A stretch of 64,000 nucleotides of DNA from Glaciecola sp041380235 (GTDB taxonomy: Bacteria; Pseudomonadota; Gammaproteobacteria; Enterobacterales; Alteromonadaceae). Below, piece by piece: positions 27,384 through 35,595 of this stretch; position 1 is the stretch's first letter, and every line of letters starts with the position of its first letter. The notes under the pieces are model-generated. The model had not been told where the DNA came from. It saw only the letters and a list, made by a program, of their open reading frames with translations, and did no database searches. Location of the stretch: NCBI RefSeq assembly GCF_041380235.1, contig NZ_JBGIYY010000013.1, forward strand, positions 1-64,000, given 5' to 3'. The position numbers were made by a program, and so were the translations under genes.

Positions 27384-27956
27384 TTAGAAGTTAAGCCTGA
27401 CACCCACATAGGCTGCCGTGGCAGTATAATCCTGTTCGCCTTTGATGTATTCAACTTCAAAACGCAACATAGTAGAGTGATGAATATAGAAATCAAAACC
27501 GACACCAAAAACACCCGCAAGCAGGCTGTTGTCAACGCTGCAAATTGCCGGGCCGACAGACGCAACTGCAGGGTCGCCTGGGCAAGTAAGATTGCTAATA
27601 CTTTGTACATTGGCATCGACTCTCATCATGCCAAGCCGATAAAACAGTTCGCCATATTGGCCTCTTGCTTTACCCAAGGCCGCCAAATATAGGCCTGAAA
27701 ACTCAGCAACATCAGAGTCAGCAGTCGCAAACTGATCGCTAGCATTTAGCTCACCAAGTCCTTGAAATCCTGCCTCAAGGTACCATTGCGGAGTAAGCTC
27801 GTAGCCAATTCCTAATTTGTAACTGGCTTTATCTAACTCAAAATCTTGCACTTCGTTTTGTACGTAGCCTGCAGATAAAATACCGTAAAAATTCCGCTCT
27901 GCATGGGCTGAAAAACTAAGTAAACACAATATAACGATGGCAAACTGACGATTCAT
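27384..27956 (-). CDS. Small outer-membrane beta-barrel protein (OmpA/OmpW-like size)
   Basis: The 190-residue protein has a signal peptide cleaved after FSAHA (residue 19). The rest shows eight or so amphipathic strands (FYGILSAGYVQNE, YKLGIGYELTPQWYLEAGFQ, LRFEVEYIKG) and ends in YVGVRLNF with the terminal Phe of outer-membrane barrels. Two cysteines (TCPGD, AICSV) lie in one loop and could form a disulfide. Such small barrels are structural or adhesive; no function can be assigned. It is monocistronic with gaps on both sides. Confidence 0.75.
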   Translation of the reverse strand: MNRQFAIVILCLLSFSAHAERNFYGILSAGYVQNEVQDFELDKASYKLGIGYELTPQWYLEAGFQGLGELNASDQFATADSDVAEFSGLYLAALGKARGQYGELFYRLGMMRVDANVQSISNLTCPGDPAVASVGPAICSVDNSLLAGVFGVGFDFYIHHSTMLRFEVEYIKGEQDYTATAAYVGVRLNF

Positions 27957-28069
27957 GTATTATCTCTTTGTTGTTAAATTTGCAGTAGATGCTTACTACA
28001 AATATTGGTAAGTGTAACAGAACTAAACATTGTGATTAAGGCCCAGACCCAAGGCTAACCAATAAAGGC

Positions 28070-29254
28070 CTAAAAGAAATATTCTAGTTGTAAACTCACG
28101 TGATCGTCACGACGAATCGCAAAGTTTGAATCCATTGGATCATCACTAGAAAAGAAATACGCATTGACCTCTAATCGCCACTGTTGATTAAGTCGTGTTG
28201 AAGCTTCAATAAACGCTGAATAGCTGCTCGATTCATCTAAATCCTGTACGAAGCCAAATAAGAACTCCGAGCCCGAGAAATCATTTAACTGCAAACGAGC
28301 CCCTACCATTAAATCGTTTTGACCAAATACTAGCGGATCGGTGTCGCGTTCATCAAATTGGTATTCCATCAACACACCCAAATCATAGCCGCTTTGTGCA
28401 AAATTAACCAAGGTATGCTCGAAACCAGCAACATAGGCTGTAAAATCTTCGACAAGCGTACTGCCGTGAATAGCTTCAAGTTTTAATAGCCATGAGCCAT
28501 GCACATACAAAGCGTCAATACTGCCTTGCTGCAGTAGGTTATATTTTGGCAACAAAGACACCTGCCCTTGCTCATCTATATTAACGACAACTTCAGGCAA
28601 GCGTGATGTGCCGTCAAAATACGCGACGCCTAGCTCCAAATTCCCTAATGTTTGCTGCCAGCGCAGGGCAAAATCGACATTGGTATCTTCGTTATCAGAC
28701 TCGTAAACCGCGTTATCAACATCAATTGGCAACACTCCGCGCAAACGGCCGTCTTGACCGGGAAAGGTTCGTTCTCTGAAATAAGGCATGACATACAGAG
28801 TGATGGTGCCGGTGTCTAGAAGGTAGCGCACGTCGAGCATGGGTTGACCAAGCTTATCTTCGCCATCAATGGACTCAATAAAATCGGTCTGATTGATAAT
28901 GTCGACTAAATGCAGAGACTCTGTTTGCCCCCAAAATACCTTGCCAATCCCAGCGCGAATTTCCCAGCTATCGAAATAATGCGCGTATATGGCTTCGCGA
29001 ATATCAAAATGAGTGCGCTCGTCATCACGCTGGTCGGCGCGAGCAAAGCCTTCAATAGCAAAAAAGCCATTATCGCCAAGGGAGCTTTCAAAGCGCGGTT
29101 CAAACGCGATAGAAGCTTGGCTATTGGTTTGATGGGCATAGGCTGCATCTTCTAAGAACACACGCTGTTGTAAACTTATATTCCCAGAAAACTCTGCATA
29201 TGCAGAGCTACTAAAGGCGAAATACATGAGCGCTAGAGAAATCGGTTTACGCAT
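28070..29254 (-). CDS. Outer-membrane beta-barrel protein (DUF1302/alginate-export-like)
   Basis: From the ATG at 29254 the protein has 394 residues; AAGGA is seven bases before that ATG, whereas the ATG five codons earlier (29269) has no useful spacing. The signal peptide ends at SSSAYA. The barrel is rich in alternating strands and ends in LQLEYFF with terminal Phe. The segment IRAGIGKVFWGQTESLHLVDIINQ recalls DUF1302-type and alginate-export-like porins. It follows the LolA-like gene on the same strand, so the two probably act together in lipid or envelope traffic. Identity is inferred, not certain. Confidence 0.7.
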   Translation of the reverse strand: MRKPISLALMYFAFSSSAYAEFSGNISLQQRVFLEDAAYAHQTNSQASIAFEPRFESSLGDNGFFAIEGFARADQRDDERTHFDIREAIYAHYFDSWEIRAGIGKVFWGQTESLHLVDIINQTDFIESIDGEDKLGQPMLDVRYLLDTGTITLYVMPYFRERTFPGQDGRLRGVLPIDVDNAVYESDNEDTNVDFALRWQQTLGNLELGVAYFDGTSRLPEVVVNIDEQGQVSLLPKYNLLQQGSIDALYVHGSWLLKLEAIHGSTLVEDFTAYVAGFEHTLVNFAQSGYDLGVLMEYQFDERDTDPLVFGQNDLMVGARLQLNDFSGSEFLFGFVQDLDESSSYSAFIEASTRLNQQWRLEVNAYFFSSDDPMDSNFAIRRDDHVSLQLEYFF

Positions 29255-29334
29255 TCTTTGTCCTTTCATTCCTATTGTGGTTAACGCTATTGCAGAGGTC
29301 TATGCTGCAAGTGATTGCAACTCCTCTACTTTTT

Positions 29335-30123
29335 TTATTTAGCACGACGTAAGGCATTTTTATCAAAGTCTTTTTCATCCAAGCCTTCTTTAAAGCCAAT
29401 ATCTTTTACTAACAAGGTAGTACTTTTACCCGTTTGAAAGTTATCCATATCTGAGCGACCTGCGCGCCAGTATTTGCCTTCATACTGCTGATAATCGTCC
29501 ATCGTCAAGATTTTTAATAAGGCATCTTTACGATCAAAAAACTCTATTTTATGGGCTCGGTAATGTTCTTTATCTACCCATACGACTTGCCTAGTATAGC
29601 CTGAGTATTCGTCAGTAGGCCGTTGCTCGACAACATATGAATCCATACCTTTATAAGTTTCATCACGTAAATAGTTAAACTCAAATTTTTCAACCTCAAA
29701 AGAGGTCATATCTTCAAAGGCAAACTCACTGCCCATAAATGGACCTGATTTGTTTCTTGTGGCAATGCGCTTTACTCGCTTAACTGCGGGTAAAAATATC
29801 CACTGATCATCTGGGCCAACAATATTCGAAAAACTTAAAAAAGCAGTTCCCGCAATGTCTCTGGGCTCGTCAAAAATGGTCAGGGCTTTGTCGCCGTTGT
29901 CTTCTATTTCGAGAGTTTTAATTCGGATTTCGCGCACCGATTCTCTGCCATCAGGGCTTCGCAAAATCATTTGCATGTCTGCTCTGGTATCAATCCAGCC
30001 CTCATCACGCTTTTTCATCTCTTTGGCAATTTCGAGACCTTTTTCTGGACTCGCCAAAGCATTAAGCGAACAAATCGTCAAAAATACTGTGAGCCAGCAT
30101 AAAAACCGTCGGTTTAATGACAT
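29335..30123 (-). CDS. Periplasmic LolA-like outer-membrane lipoprotein-sorting family protein
   Basis: The start is ATG 30123, with AGAGGG six bases ahead; a longer reading from 30183 would place 20 extra residues before the signal peptide. The protein has 262 residues with a signal peptide ending in LNALA. The body matches the LolA-like family often annotated as outer-membrane lipoprotein-sorting protein: WIFLPAVKRVKRIATRNKSG, GSEFAFEDMTSFEVEKF and YTRQVVWVDKEHYRAHKIEF. Members usually sit beside RND/MMPL exporters and DUF1302-type barrels and may carry lipids. Here the barrel gene is 80 bases downstream but no RND gene is present. Confidence 0.85.
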   Translation of the reverse strand: MSLNRRFLCWLTVFLTICSLNALASPEKGLEIAKEMKKRDEGWIDTRADMQMILRSPDGRESVREIRIKTLEIEDNGDKALTIFDEPRDIAGTAFLSFSNIVGPDDQWIFLPAVKRVKRIATRNKSGPFMGSEFAFEDMTSFEVEKFEFNYLRDETYKGMDSYVVEQRPTDEYSGYTRQVVWVDKEHYRAHKIEFFDRKDALLKILTMDDYQQYEGKYWRAGRSDMDNFQTGKSTTLLVKDIGFKEGLDEKDFDKNALRRAK

Positions 30124-30332
30124 AAATAACCCTCTTGTAAACATAAACACTGCAAAAGTTCTATTATGCAAAATGACTGCCACTTTGATAGTCGCTTTGT
30201 CTCAATCAAGTAATACACAAGTATAGAAGGTTATACCCCAAACTGAAATGTAAAGGTTACTTTCAATGGCTAATTTTTAATCATCACAAATTTTTGACCT
30301 TTGTCAGGATTTGTAGTTTAATGCGTAAATCC

Positions 30333-30349
30333 AACTGGTCAGATGAGCG
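30333..30349 (+). promoter_or_regulatory. FadR-like operator ahead of fadE
   Basis: AACTGGTCAGATGAGCG matches the left part of the FadR site (AACTGGTC-GAC) closely but its right half is poor. It lies 13-29 bases before the fadE ATG, a position where FadR repression of fatty-acid degradation genes is expected. Confidence 0.4.
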
Positions 30350-30361
30350 GACAAGATAATC

Positions 30362-32605
30362 ATGAGTATAAGAACAAGCCTTAAAAAAGTATTACCTCCT
30401 ATTTCAATTACAGAGCAGGAAGCACTCGACGCAGGCGACGTTTGGATTGAATCGTCGATTTATCAGGGCAAGCCTGACATGCATGCATTGCGTCAGCTTC
30501 CCCAATCTACCCTGAGTGCTGATGAACAGGCCTTTTTAGATGGCCCAGTGCAAACTCTGCTTGAAATGATCGATGACTTTGAGCTGCAGAATGCAAAGCA
30601 TATTCCTAAAGAGGTTTTAGATTTCTTGGGCAAAGAGAAGTTTTTCTCTATGATCATTCCGAAGAAATTTGGTGGCTTAGAGTTTACACCTTATGCAAAC
30701 TCTACCATTGTTGCCACTATCGCGGCTAAAAGCGGATCCATCGCCGTAACCGTGATGGTGCCAAACAGTTTAGGTCCAGGCGAGCTATTAATGCACTTTG
30801 GCACCGAAGCTCAGCAAAATTATTGGTTGCCGCGTTTATCGATAGGTCAAGACATTCCCTGTTTTGCCCTTACCAGCCCAGAGGCTGGCTCAGACGCAGG
30901 TTCAATTCCAGATGCAGCGATCGTGACCAAAGGCATGTGGGAAGGCGAAGAAGTCGTTGGCTTAAGTGTCACTTGGGACAAACGATATATTACCTTAGCA
31001 CCTATCGCTACCGTACTTGGCTTAGCGTTTAAAGTGTTTGACCCTGAGCAGCTTTTAGGTAACACCTTAGAATTAGGGATCACCTGTGCCCTTCTGCCTA
31101 AATCACACCCTGGCGTAGAGCTTGGCAATCGCCATGACCCAATGGGGATGAGTTTTTACAACGGCACCACCCGCGGCAATGACGTGTTTATTCCAATGGA
31201 CTTCATCATTGGTGGCCAGAAGAACATCGGTAAAGGCTGGCAGATGCTAGTAGCCTGCTTAGGTGCTGGTCGGGGCATTTCACTTCCAGCAATGGGCGTA
31301 GCCACCGCACAATCTGCATTTAAATCGACCGCTGAATATTCGTTCGTGCGCGAGCAGTTTGGCGTGCCAATTGGTCGCTTTGAAGGCATTCAAGAAAAGA
31401 TGGCTGATATTGCCGGAAAAACCTTTTTGCTAGAAGCTATGCGTGTACTCACCACCGAAGGCCTAGGCGAAGGCATTAAGCCGTCGGTCGTGACCGCGAT
31501 TGCTAAATACCATATGACCGAATTAGGTCGTGATGTTATGAATTCAGCAATGGACGTGCAAGCAGGTAAAGCGATACAGCGCGGAAAGCAAAATACACTT
31601 GCAAATGGCTACAGTGCATTACCCATTGCGATTACGGTTGAAGGTGCAAACATTTTAACCCGCAACCTGATGATTTTTGGTCAGGGCGCCATGCGCTGTC
31701 ACCCGCATCTTAAAGAAATGGTAGATTTAATCCATAGCAATGACAGCAGCGCTGATTCAGCATTTAATAAAGTACTAGCAAAAACCGTTAAATTTAGTGT
31801 GAAGAACGCATTTCGCAGCACGGTAAATAGCTATGCACCGTTTTTGCGTAACGCCGGCTCTAGCTTGCCAGCAGTGCGCCCCTATGAAAAACGCTTAAAT
31901 GCGCTATCTGCGAAACTTGCACCCTTGGCAGATTTTTCGTTACTGGTTTTAGGCGGTGATTTGAAAAAGGCAGAGCTATTATCTGCTCGCTTAGGCGATG
32001 TGATTAGTTATGTTTATGCAGCGATGGCAGCCATTCGTTTTTATGAGCAGCGCGTTGAAGATCGTAAGCAAGCCCTTCCGTACTTTCAATATGCGATGGA
32101 ATGGTCACTGCAGCAGGGTGAGCAAGCAATTGTGAACTTCGTGAATAACTTTCCGAACGCGCCCACTCGCTATTTGATGCGCTTTTTAACCAATACCTAT
32201 ACATCATCGGTAAGCGGTATTAGTGACGATTTAGTTAGGGAGCTTTCGACTGCAGCTATGCAAGACACTAGCATTAAGGCGCAGCTAAGCCACTTGGTAG
32301 TGTCGATTCCGGGTGACGGCAACGATATCAACGAGCAAGCATTTAAAGCAAAACATGCCGCTATGCCCTTGTTGTCAAAAGTGCAAAAAGCCTTGCGCAA
32401 CACGCCAGTAATTCCGTTTATTTCGTTTGAAAACGCGGTGAACAAATTACTAGCAGCAGGCGATTTAACGCAAGCCGAAACCAACACTCTGCTTGAGTAC
32501 AATGAAAAGCGCAAGCTGGCCGTTAGGGTCGATGAGTTCACCTTTGATATGGTGGATGTAAATGATCTTGAAACTGGACATTCTTCAGAGGCGAATGCGG
32601 CTTAA
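30362..32605 (+). CDS. fadE: Acyl-CoA dehydrogenase FadE, without the N-terminal membrane segment
   Basis: The 747-residue protein aligns by eye with E. coli FadE from its residue 70 or so onward: LPPISITEQEALDAGDVW, QGKPDMHALRQLPQ, TVMVPNSLGPGELLMHFG, CFALTSPEAGSDAGSIPD, WDKRYITLAPIATVLGLAFK and TVEGANILTRNLMIFGQGA. It oxidises acyl-CoA to enoyl-CoA using FAD, the first step of beta-oxidation. The E. coli protein begins with a hydrophobic N-terminus that is missing here; no upstream in-frame coding region is seen, so the protein is likely soluble. A FadR-like site precedes it and a terminator follows at 32672. It is monocistronic. Confidence 0.95.
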   Translation: MSIRTSLKKVLPPISITEQEALDAGDVWIESSIYQGKPDMHALRQLPQSTLSADEQAFLDGPVQTLLEMIDDFELQNAKHIPKEVLDFLGKEKFFSMIIPKKFGGLEFTPYANSTIVATIAAKSGSIAVTVMVPNSLGPGELLMHFGTEAQQNYWLPRLSIGQDIPCFALTSPEAGSDAGSIPDAAIVTKGMWEGEEVVGLSVTWDKRYITLAPIATVLGLAFKVFDPEQLLGNTLELGITCALLPKSHPGVELGNRHDPMGMSFYNGTTRGNDVFIPMDFIIGGQKNIGKGWQMLVACLGAGRGISLPAMGVATAQSAFKSTAEYSFVREQFGVPIGRFEGIQEKMADIAGKTFLLEAMRVLTTEGLGEGIKPSVVTAIAKYHMTELGRDVMNSAMDVQAGKAIQRGKQNTLANGYSALPIAITVEGANILTRNLMIFGQGAMRCHPHLKEMVDLIHSNDSSADSAFNKVLAKTVKFSVKNAFRSTVNSYAPFLRNAGSSLPAVRPYEKRLNALSAKLAPLADFSLLVLGGDLKKAELLSARLGDVISYVYAAMAAIRFYEQRVEDRKQALPYFQYAMEWSLQQGEQAIVNFVNNFPNAPTRYLMRFLTNTYTSSVSGISDDLVRELSTAAMQDTSIKAQLSHLVVSIPGDGNDINEQAFKAKHAAMPLLSKVQKALRNTPVIPFISFENAVNKLLAAGDLTQAETNTLLEYNEKRKLAVRVDEFTFDMVDVNDLETGHSSEANAA

Positions 32606-32620
32606 TCATTAAGGCAAATA

Positions 32621-32647
32621 TTGAAGCAGTGCTTTATACTGCTTCAA
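32621..32647. repeat. Perfect inverted repeat after fadE
   Basis: TTGAAGCAGT (32621-32630) and ACTGCTTCAA (32638-32647) are perfect 10-base arms around a seven-base loop, 16 bases past the fadE stop. No T run follows directly; it may protect the 3' end or act with the next terminator. Confidence 0.6.
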
Positions 32648-32671
32648 TTCGCTAATTATTGTAGTCATTTG

Positions 32672-32701
32672 AAAAGCACTTATTTATTAGGTGCTTTTTT
32701 T
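32672..32701 (+). terminator. Rho-independent terminator of fadE
   Basis: AAAAGCAC (32672-32679) pairs with GTGCTTTT (32691-32698) around an eleven-base loop, followed by a T run to 32701. It lies between fadE and tdk. Confidence 0.8.
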
Positions 32702-32826
32702 ATGTCCTAGTTAACGCTCATTTTCAATTGCGTTACGCAGCTTCAATTAATAATTTCACTTTGAGCATGCACACTCAGAGGTTACCATCTATCTATAGTG
32801 ACTAAACAAGGAACGCGGCTGAGACT

Positions 32827-33414
32827 ATGGCTCAACTTTATTTTTATTATTCTGCGATGAATGCAGGTAAATCTACATCCCTCTTACAGTCGGCTTATAA
32901 TTATAAAGAGCGTGGAATGGAAGTGGCTCTTTACACAGTTTCGTTTGATGATCGTTTTGGTGCTGGCAAAATAGCCTCTCGCATTGGTTTGTCGTCGCCT
33001 GCTAATTTGTTTAATCACAGTACGCAGTTATTTGATGAAATATCCGCTTTGCATGCAGCTACTCCTCTAGGCTGTGTGTTTATCGACGAGGCCCAATTCT
33101 TATCAAAGCAGCAAGTCAGAGAATGTTTACAAGTGGTCGACCAATTGAACGTGCCTATTTTGGCATATGGCTTACGAACAGATTTTCAGGGAGAAACCTT
33201 TGAAGGCAGCCACTATTTACTGGCATGGGCAGATAAGCTTTCAGAGCTTAAAACCGTATGCCACTGTGGACGCAAAGCAAATTTCGTCGCCCGTTTAAGC
33301 GCCGAAGGCGAAGTAATAGCAAGCGGCGAACAAATTGAAATTGGTGGAAACGAGCGCTACGTCTCGCTATGTAGAAAACACTTCACTGAAAAAACAGGGT
33401 TTAACCTGCGCTAA
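32827..33414 (+). CDS. tdk: Thymidine kinase
   Basis: The 195-residue protein is a type II thymidine kinase. The P-loop is SAMNAGKST (9-17), the Walker B region is CVFIDEAQF (Asp87, Glu88), the lasso/nucleoside site includes AYGLRTDFQGETFEGS, and the zinc site uses CHCGRKA and SLCRKH. It phosphorylates thymidine with ATP in the salvage pathway. Length matches E. coli Tdk (205) closely. The ATG has a moderate GGAACG-type sequence ahead. It is transcribed alone. Confidence 0.96.
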   Translation: MAQLYFYYSAMNAGKSTSLLQSAYNYKERGMEVALYTVSFDDRFGAGKIASRIGLSSPANLFNHSTQLFDEISALHAATPLGCVFIDEAQFLSKQQVRECLQVVDQLNVPILAYGLRTDFQGETFEGSHYLLAWADKLSELKTVCHCGRKANFVARLSAEGEVIASGEQIEIGGNERYVSLCRKHFTEKTGFNLR

Positions 33415-33507
33415 AGCGTCGAAAGTGTGGGTAAACTGATCAAGGCGTTTATAGGACTTGCATAAGTTTATAGGATTTGCATTAATCACACAGGCAAAAT
33501 AGCGAAA

Positions 33508-33846
33508 TCAATCAAGGATCGCCATCACCTTGGCAAGTACCTCGTCAACAACATATCTATCACAGTGCTCTTTTAAGCTTGCACGGCGGCTATGCAAATC
33601 TAAGGTCTTTACTTGAGAGGATACGACGACTCCCAGGGTATCAAGGCCGGTCCCCATAAGTGTGGTGGTAAAACCGCCTTCACGATGATGAATTCCTTGT
33701 GTGATTGGGCATACCATCGCCAGTCCGGAACGATTAAAAGTATCATTAGAAATGACTAGAGCATAGTGTTTACCTTTCATTTCGCGACCGCTTTGGGGGT
33801 CAAAGTTAAGGTGAACAATATCGCCTCTTTTAAAATTAGACTTCAC
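33508..33846 (-). CDS. MazF/PemK-family toxin (mRNA interferase)
   Basis: From GTG 33846 the protein has 112 residues, the normal size of ChpB/PemK toxins, and begins VKSNFKRGDIVHLNFDPQSG; a start at ATG 33888 would add 14 unrelated residues and overlap the antitoxin gene by 40 bases. Family blocks are GDIVHLNFDP, GREMKGKHYALVIS, VCPITQGI and VVVSSQVKTLDL. It should cleave mRNA at short sequences when free of its antitoxin. The GTG lies two bases after the antitoxin stop, so the order is antitoxin-toxin. The protein appears intact. Confidence 0.87.
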   Translation of the reverse strand: MKSNFKRGDIVHLNFDPQSGREMKGKHYALVISNDTFNRSGLAMVCPITQGIHHREGGFTTTLMGTGLDTLGVVVSSQVKTLDLHSRRASLKEHCDRYVVDEVLAKVMAILD

Positions 33847-33848
33847 CT

Positions 33849-34115
33849 TTATAAGATCTCTTTTCCTGCAGGGGGCATTGCTTCCCATTCAAGCAAATCA
33901 GGATCTCGACTCAAAGCGTCAAAATCGGTATTGGCTATCAAATCATCGATTTTGTAAGGTTTTTGTTTTTCGCGAACCGCCTTTTGAATCACTAACTTTC
34001 CCGATTCAATGGTGTATTCAATGTCATCTCCTTGTTTGATACCAATCGCTTTAAGATCTCGTGCATTGATAATGAAACCGGTGGAGTTACCTATTTTTCT
34101 CGCTGTGGAAAACAT
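33849..34115 (-). CDS. AbrB/MazE-family antitoxin
   Basis: The 88-residue protein has an N-terminal SpoVT-AbrB swapped-hairpin DNA-binding domain (RKIGNSTGFIINARDLKAI, then IKQGDDIEYTIESGKLVIQ) and an acidic C-terminal tail ending MPPAGKEIL that would wrap the toxin. It neutralises the MazF-like toxin encoded two bases downstream and should repress their shared promoter; a palindrome at 34162-34173 upstream is a candidate operator. Confidence 0.87.
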   Translation of the reverse strand: MFSTARKIGNSTGFIINARDLKAIGIKQGDDIEYTIESGKLVIQKAVREKQKPYKIDDLIANTDFDALSRDPDLLEWEAMPPAGKEIL

Positions 34116-34161
34116 TTCGTAGCCTATAAATCATGCGCATTAACCTGCACAAAGTTATAAC

Positions 34162-34173
34162 ATGTTAGAACAT
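34162..34173. promoter_or_regulatory. Palindrome upstream of the toxin-antitoxin operon
   Basis: ATGTTAGAACAT has perfect five-base arms and sits 47-58 bases before the antitoxin ATG at 34115, a fitting place for autoregulation by the AbrB-type antitoxin. Confidence 0.35.
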
Positions 34174-34268
34174 ATTTCAATAATGTAAGTGTATCAACTG
34201 CTAAAGAAAAAGATAACTGAACCAAAAGTCAGAAAATTCACGTTGTAGCCCATAGTTCAATTATCAGT

Positions 34269-34295
34269 TTTAATGATACTTAAAGCATCATTAAA
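34269..34295. promoter_or_regulatory. 27-base dyad upstream of the acyl-CoA dehydrogenase/kinase operon
   Basis: TTTAATGAT (34269-34277) and ATCATTAAA (34287-34295) are perfect 9-base arms separated by nine bases, 75 bases before the ATG at 34371. Size and symmetry fit an operator for a dimeric repressor such as a TetR-family protein; no such regulator gene is within the window next to it. Confidence 0.5.
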
Positions 34296-34370
34296 CCAAT
34301 TTATCTTATAGCTAGAATCCTTTAATATCAGTAACACAGTTTTAACATCAAGCTACTTGAGAGTGTCGAT

Positions 34371-35591
34371 ATGGATTTTTCTTACAATACCAAAACGCAA
34401 GATTACCTAACCAGAATTAAAGCCTTTATGGCTGAGCATGTCGAACCTATTGAAGATAAGGTTTACCAAGAAATACACGAACTCAACCCTACTGGTGACC
34501 ACAAAGCATGGAAAGTTCATCCAGCAATGGAAGGGCTTAAGCAAAAAGCCAGAGATGCTGGTCTTTGGAATTTATTTTTACCTGATGCAGAGCTAGGTCA
34601 AGGCCTAACGTGCAGCGAATACGCGCCGCTTGCAGAAGAAACCGGTAAAATTTTATTCTCTCCTGAAATATTTAACTGCAACGCCCCCGACACCGGCAAT
34701 ATGGAAGTGCTTTACCACTTTGGCAATGATGCTCAAAAAGCACAGTGGTTAACACCCTTGCTGCAAGGAAAAATTCGCTCGGTATTTGGCATGACTGAAC
34801 CAGATGTTGCATCGTCTGATGCCACTAATATGGCAGCTACTATTATTGAAGACGGCGATGAGTTAGTGCTGAACGGCAAAAAATGGTGGTCTACTGGTTT
34901 AGGACACCCTAACGCTAAAGTCATGATCTTCATGGGCTTATCTAATCCAGAAAACGACAAGCACAGTCAGCACAGCATGGTCATTCTTCCCCTCGATACT
35001 CCGGGTATTACCATTAAACGCATGCTAACGGCCTATGGCGATTACGACGCGCCTTTTGGCCACGGTGAGATTCATTTAAACGATGTGCGCGTGCCAAAAA
35101 CAAATTTATTGGTTGGCATGGGTAAAGGCTTTGCCATTGCCCAAGGACGCTTAGGTCCGGGTCGTATTCATCACTGCATGCGCGCCATTGGTATGGCTGA
35201 GAAGGCTTTAGCACTCGCCATTAAACGGGGTAACAGCCGGGTTGCATTTGGACGCCCACTGATTGAATTAGGCGGTAACAAAGAGCGTATCGCTCATGCC
35301 AGAATGGCCATTGAACAAGCAAGATTGCTGACTCTGCAGGCCGCTTGGAAAATTGATAACTTAGGCGTGAAAAACGCCATGGTCGATATTTCAGCCATTA
35401 AGGTCGTTGTGCCCAATATGCTCGAGAGCGTGGTCGATATGGCAGTGCAAATTCACGGTGGCGGCGGTATGAGTAATGATTATCCGCTCGCTAAATTAGC
35501 TGCTGGAGCACGTTCACTAAGACTAGCTGATGGTCCAGATGAAGTGCATATGGCCATGGTTTCTCGCTTAGAACTTAGAAAGTACAAATAA
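34371..35591 (+). CDS. Acyl-CoA dehydrogenase of the ACAD10/11 (LvaC-like) type
   Basis: The 406-residue protein has the acyl-CoA dehydrogenase fold: N-terminal helical domain, MTEPDVASSDATNM as the FAD/substrate signature, GKKWWSTGLGHPNAKVMIFM in the beta domain, GRLGPGRIHHCMRAIGMAE and a C-terminal VQIHGGGGMSNDYPLAKL. This form is typical of the ACAD10/11 group. The next gene, four bases on, encodes an APH-type kinase. In mammals kinase and dehydrogenase domains of this type are fused in ACAD10/11, and in Pseudomonas LvaA and LvaC pair in levulinate use. By that parallel the dehydrogenase may remove phosphate from a 4-phospho-acyl-CoA to give an enoyl-CoA; this is inference. Confidence 0.9.
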   Translation: MDFSYNTKTQDYLTRIKAFMAEHVEPIEDKVYQEIHELNPTGDHKAWKVHPAMEGLKQKARDAGLWNLFLPDAELGQGLTCSEYAPLAEETGKILFSPEIFNCNAPDTGNMEVLYHFGNDAQKAQWLTPLLQGKIRSVFGMTEPDVASSDATNMAATIIEDGDELVLNGKKWWSTGLGHPNAKVMIFMGLSNPENDKHSQHSMVILPLDTPGITIKRMLTAYGDYDAPFGHGEIHLNDVRVPKTNLLVGMGKGFAIAQGRLGPGRIHHCMRAIGMAEKALALAIKRGNSRVAFGRPLIELGGNKERIAHARMAIEQARLLTLQAAWKIDNLGVKNAMVDISAIKVVVPNMLESVVDMAVQIHGGGGMSNDYPLAKLAAGARSLRLADGPDEVHMAMVSRLELRKYK

Positions 35592-35595
35592 GCTT

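Noticed and set aside
27213..27692. 159-codon plus-strand frame
   Set aside because: It crosses the DUF3081 gene and the outer-membrane barrel gene on the other strand, both with clear family or export features.
29855..30226. 123-codon plus-strand frame
   Set aside because: It is opposite the LolA-like gene and has no homology that I can recognise.
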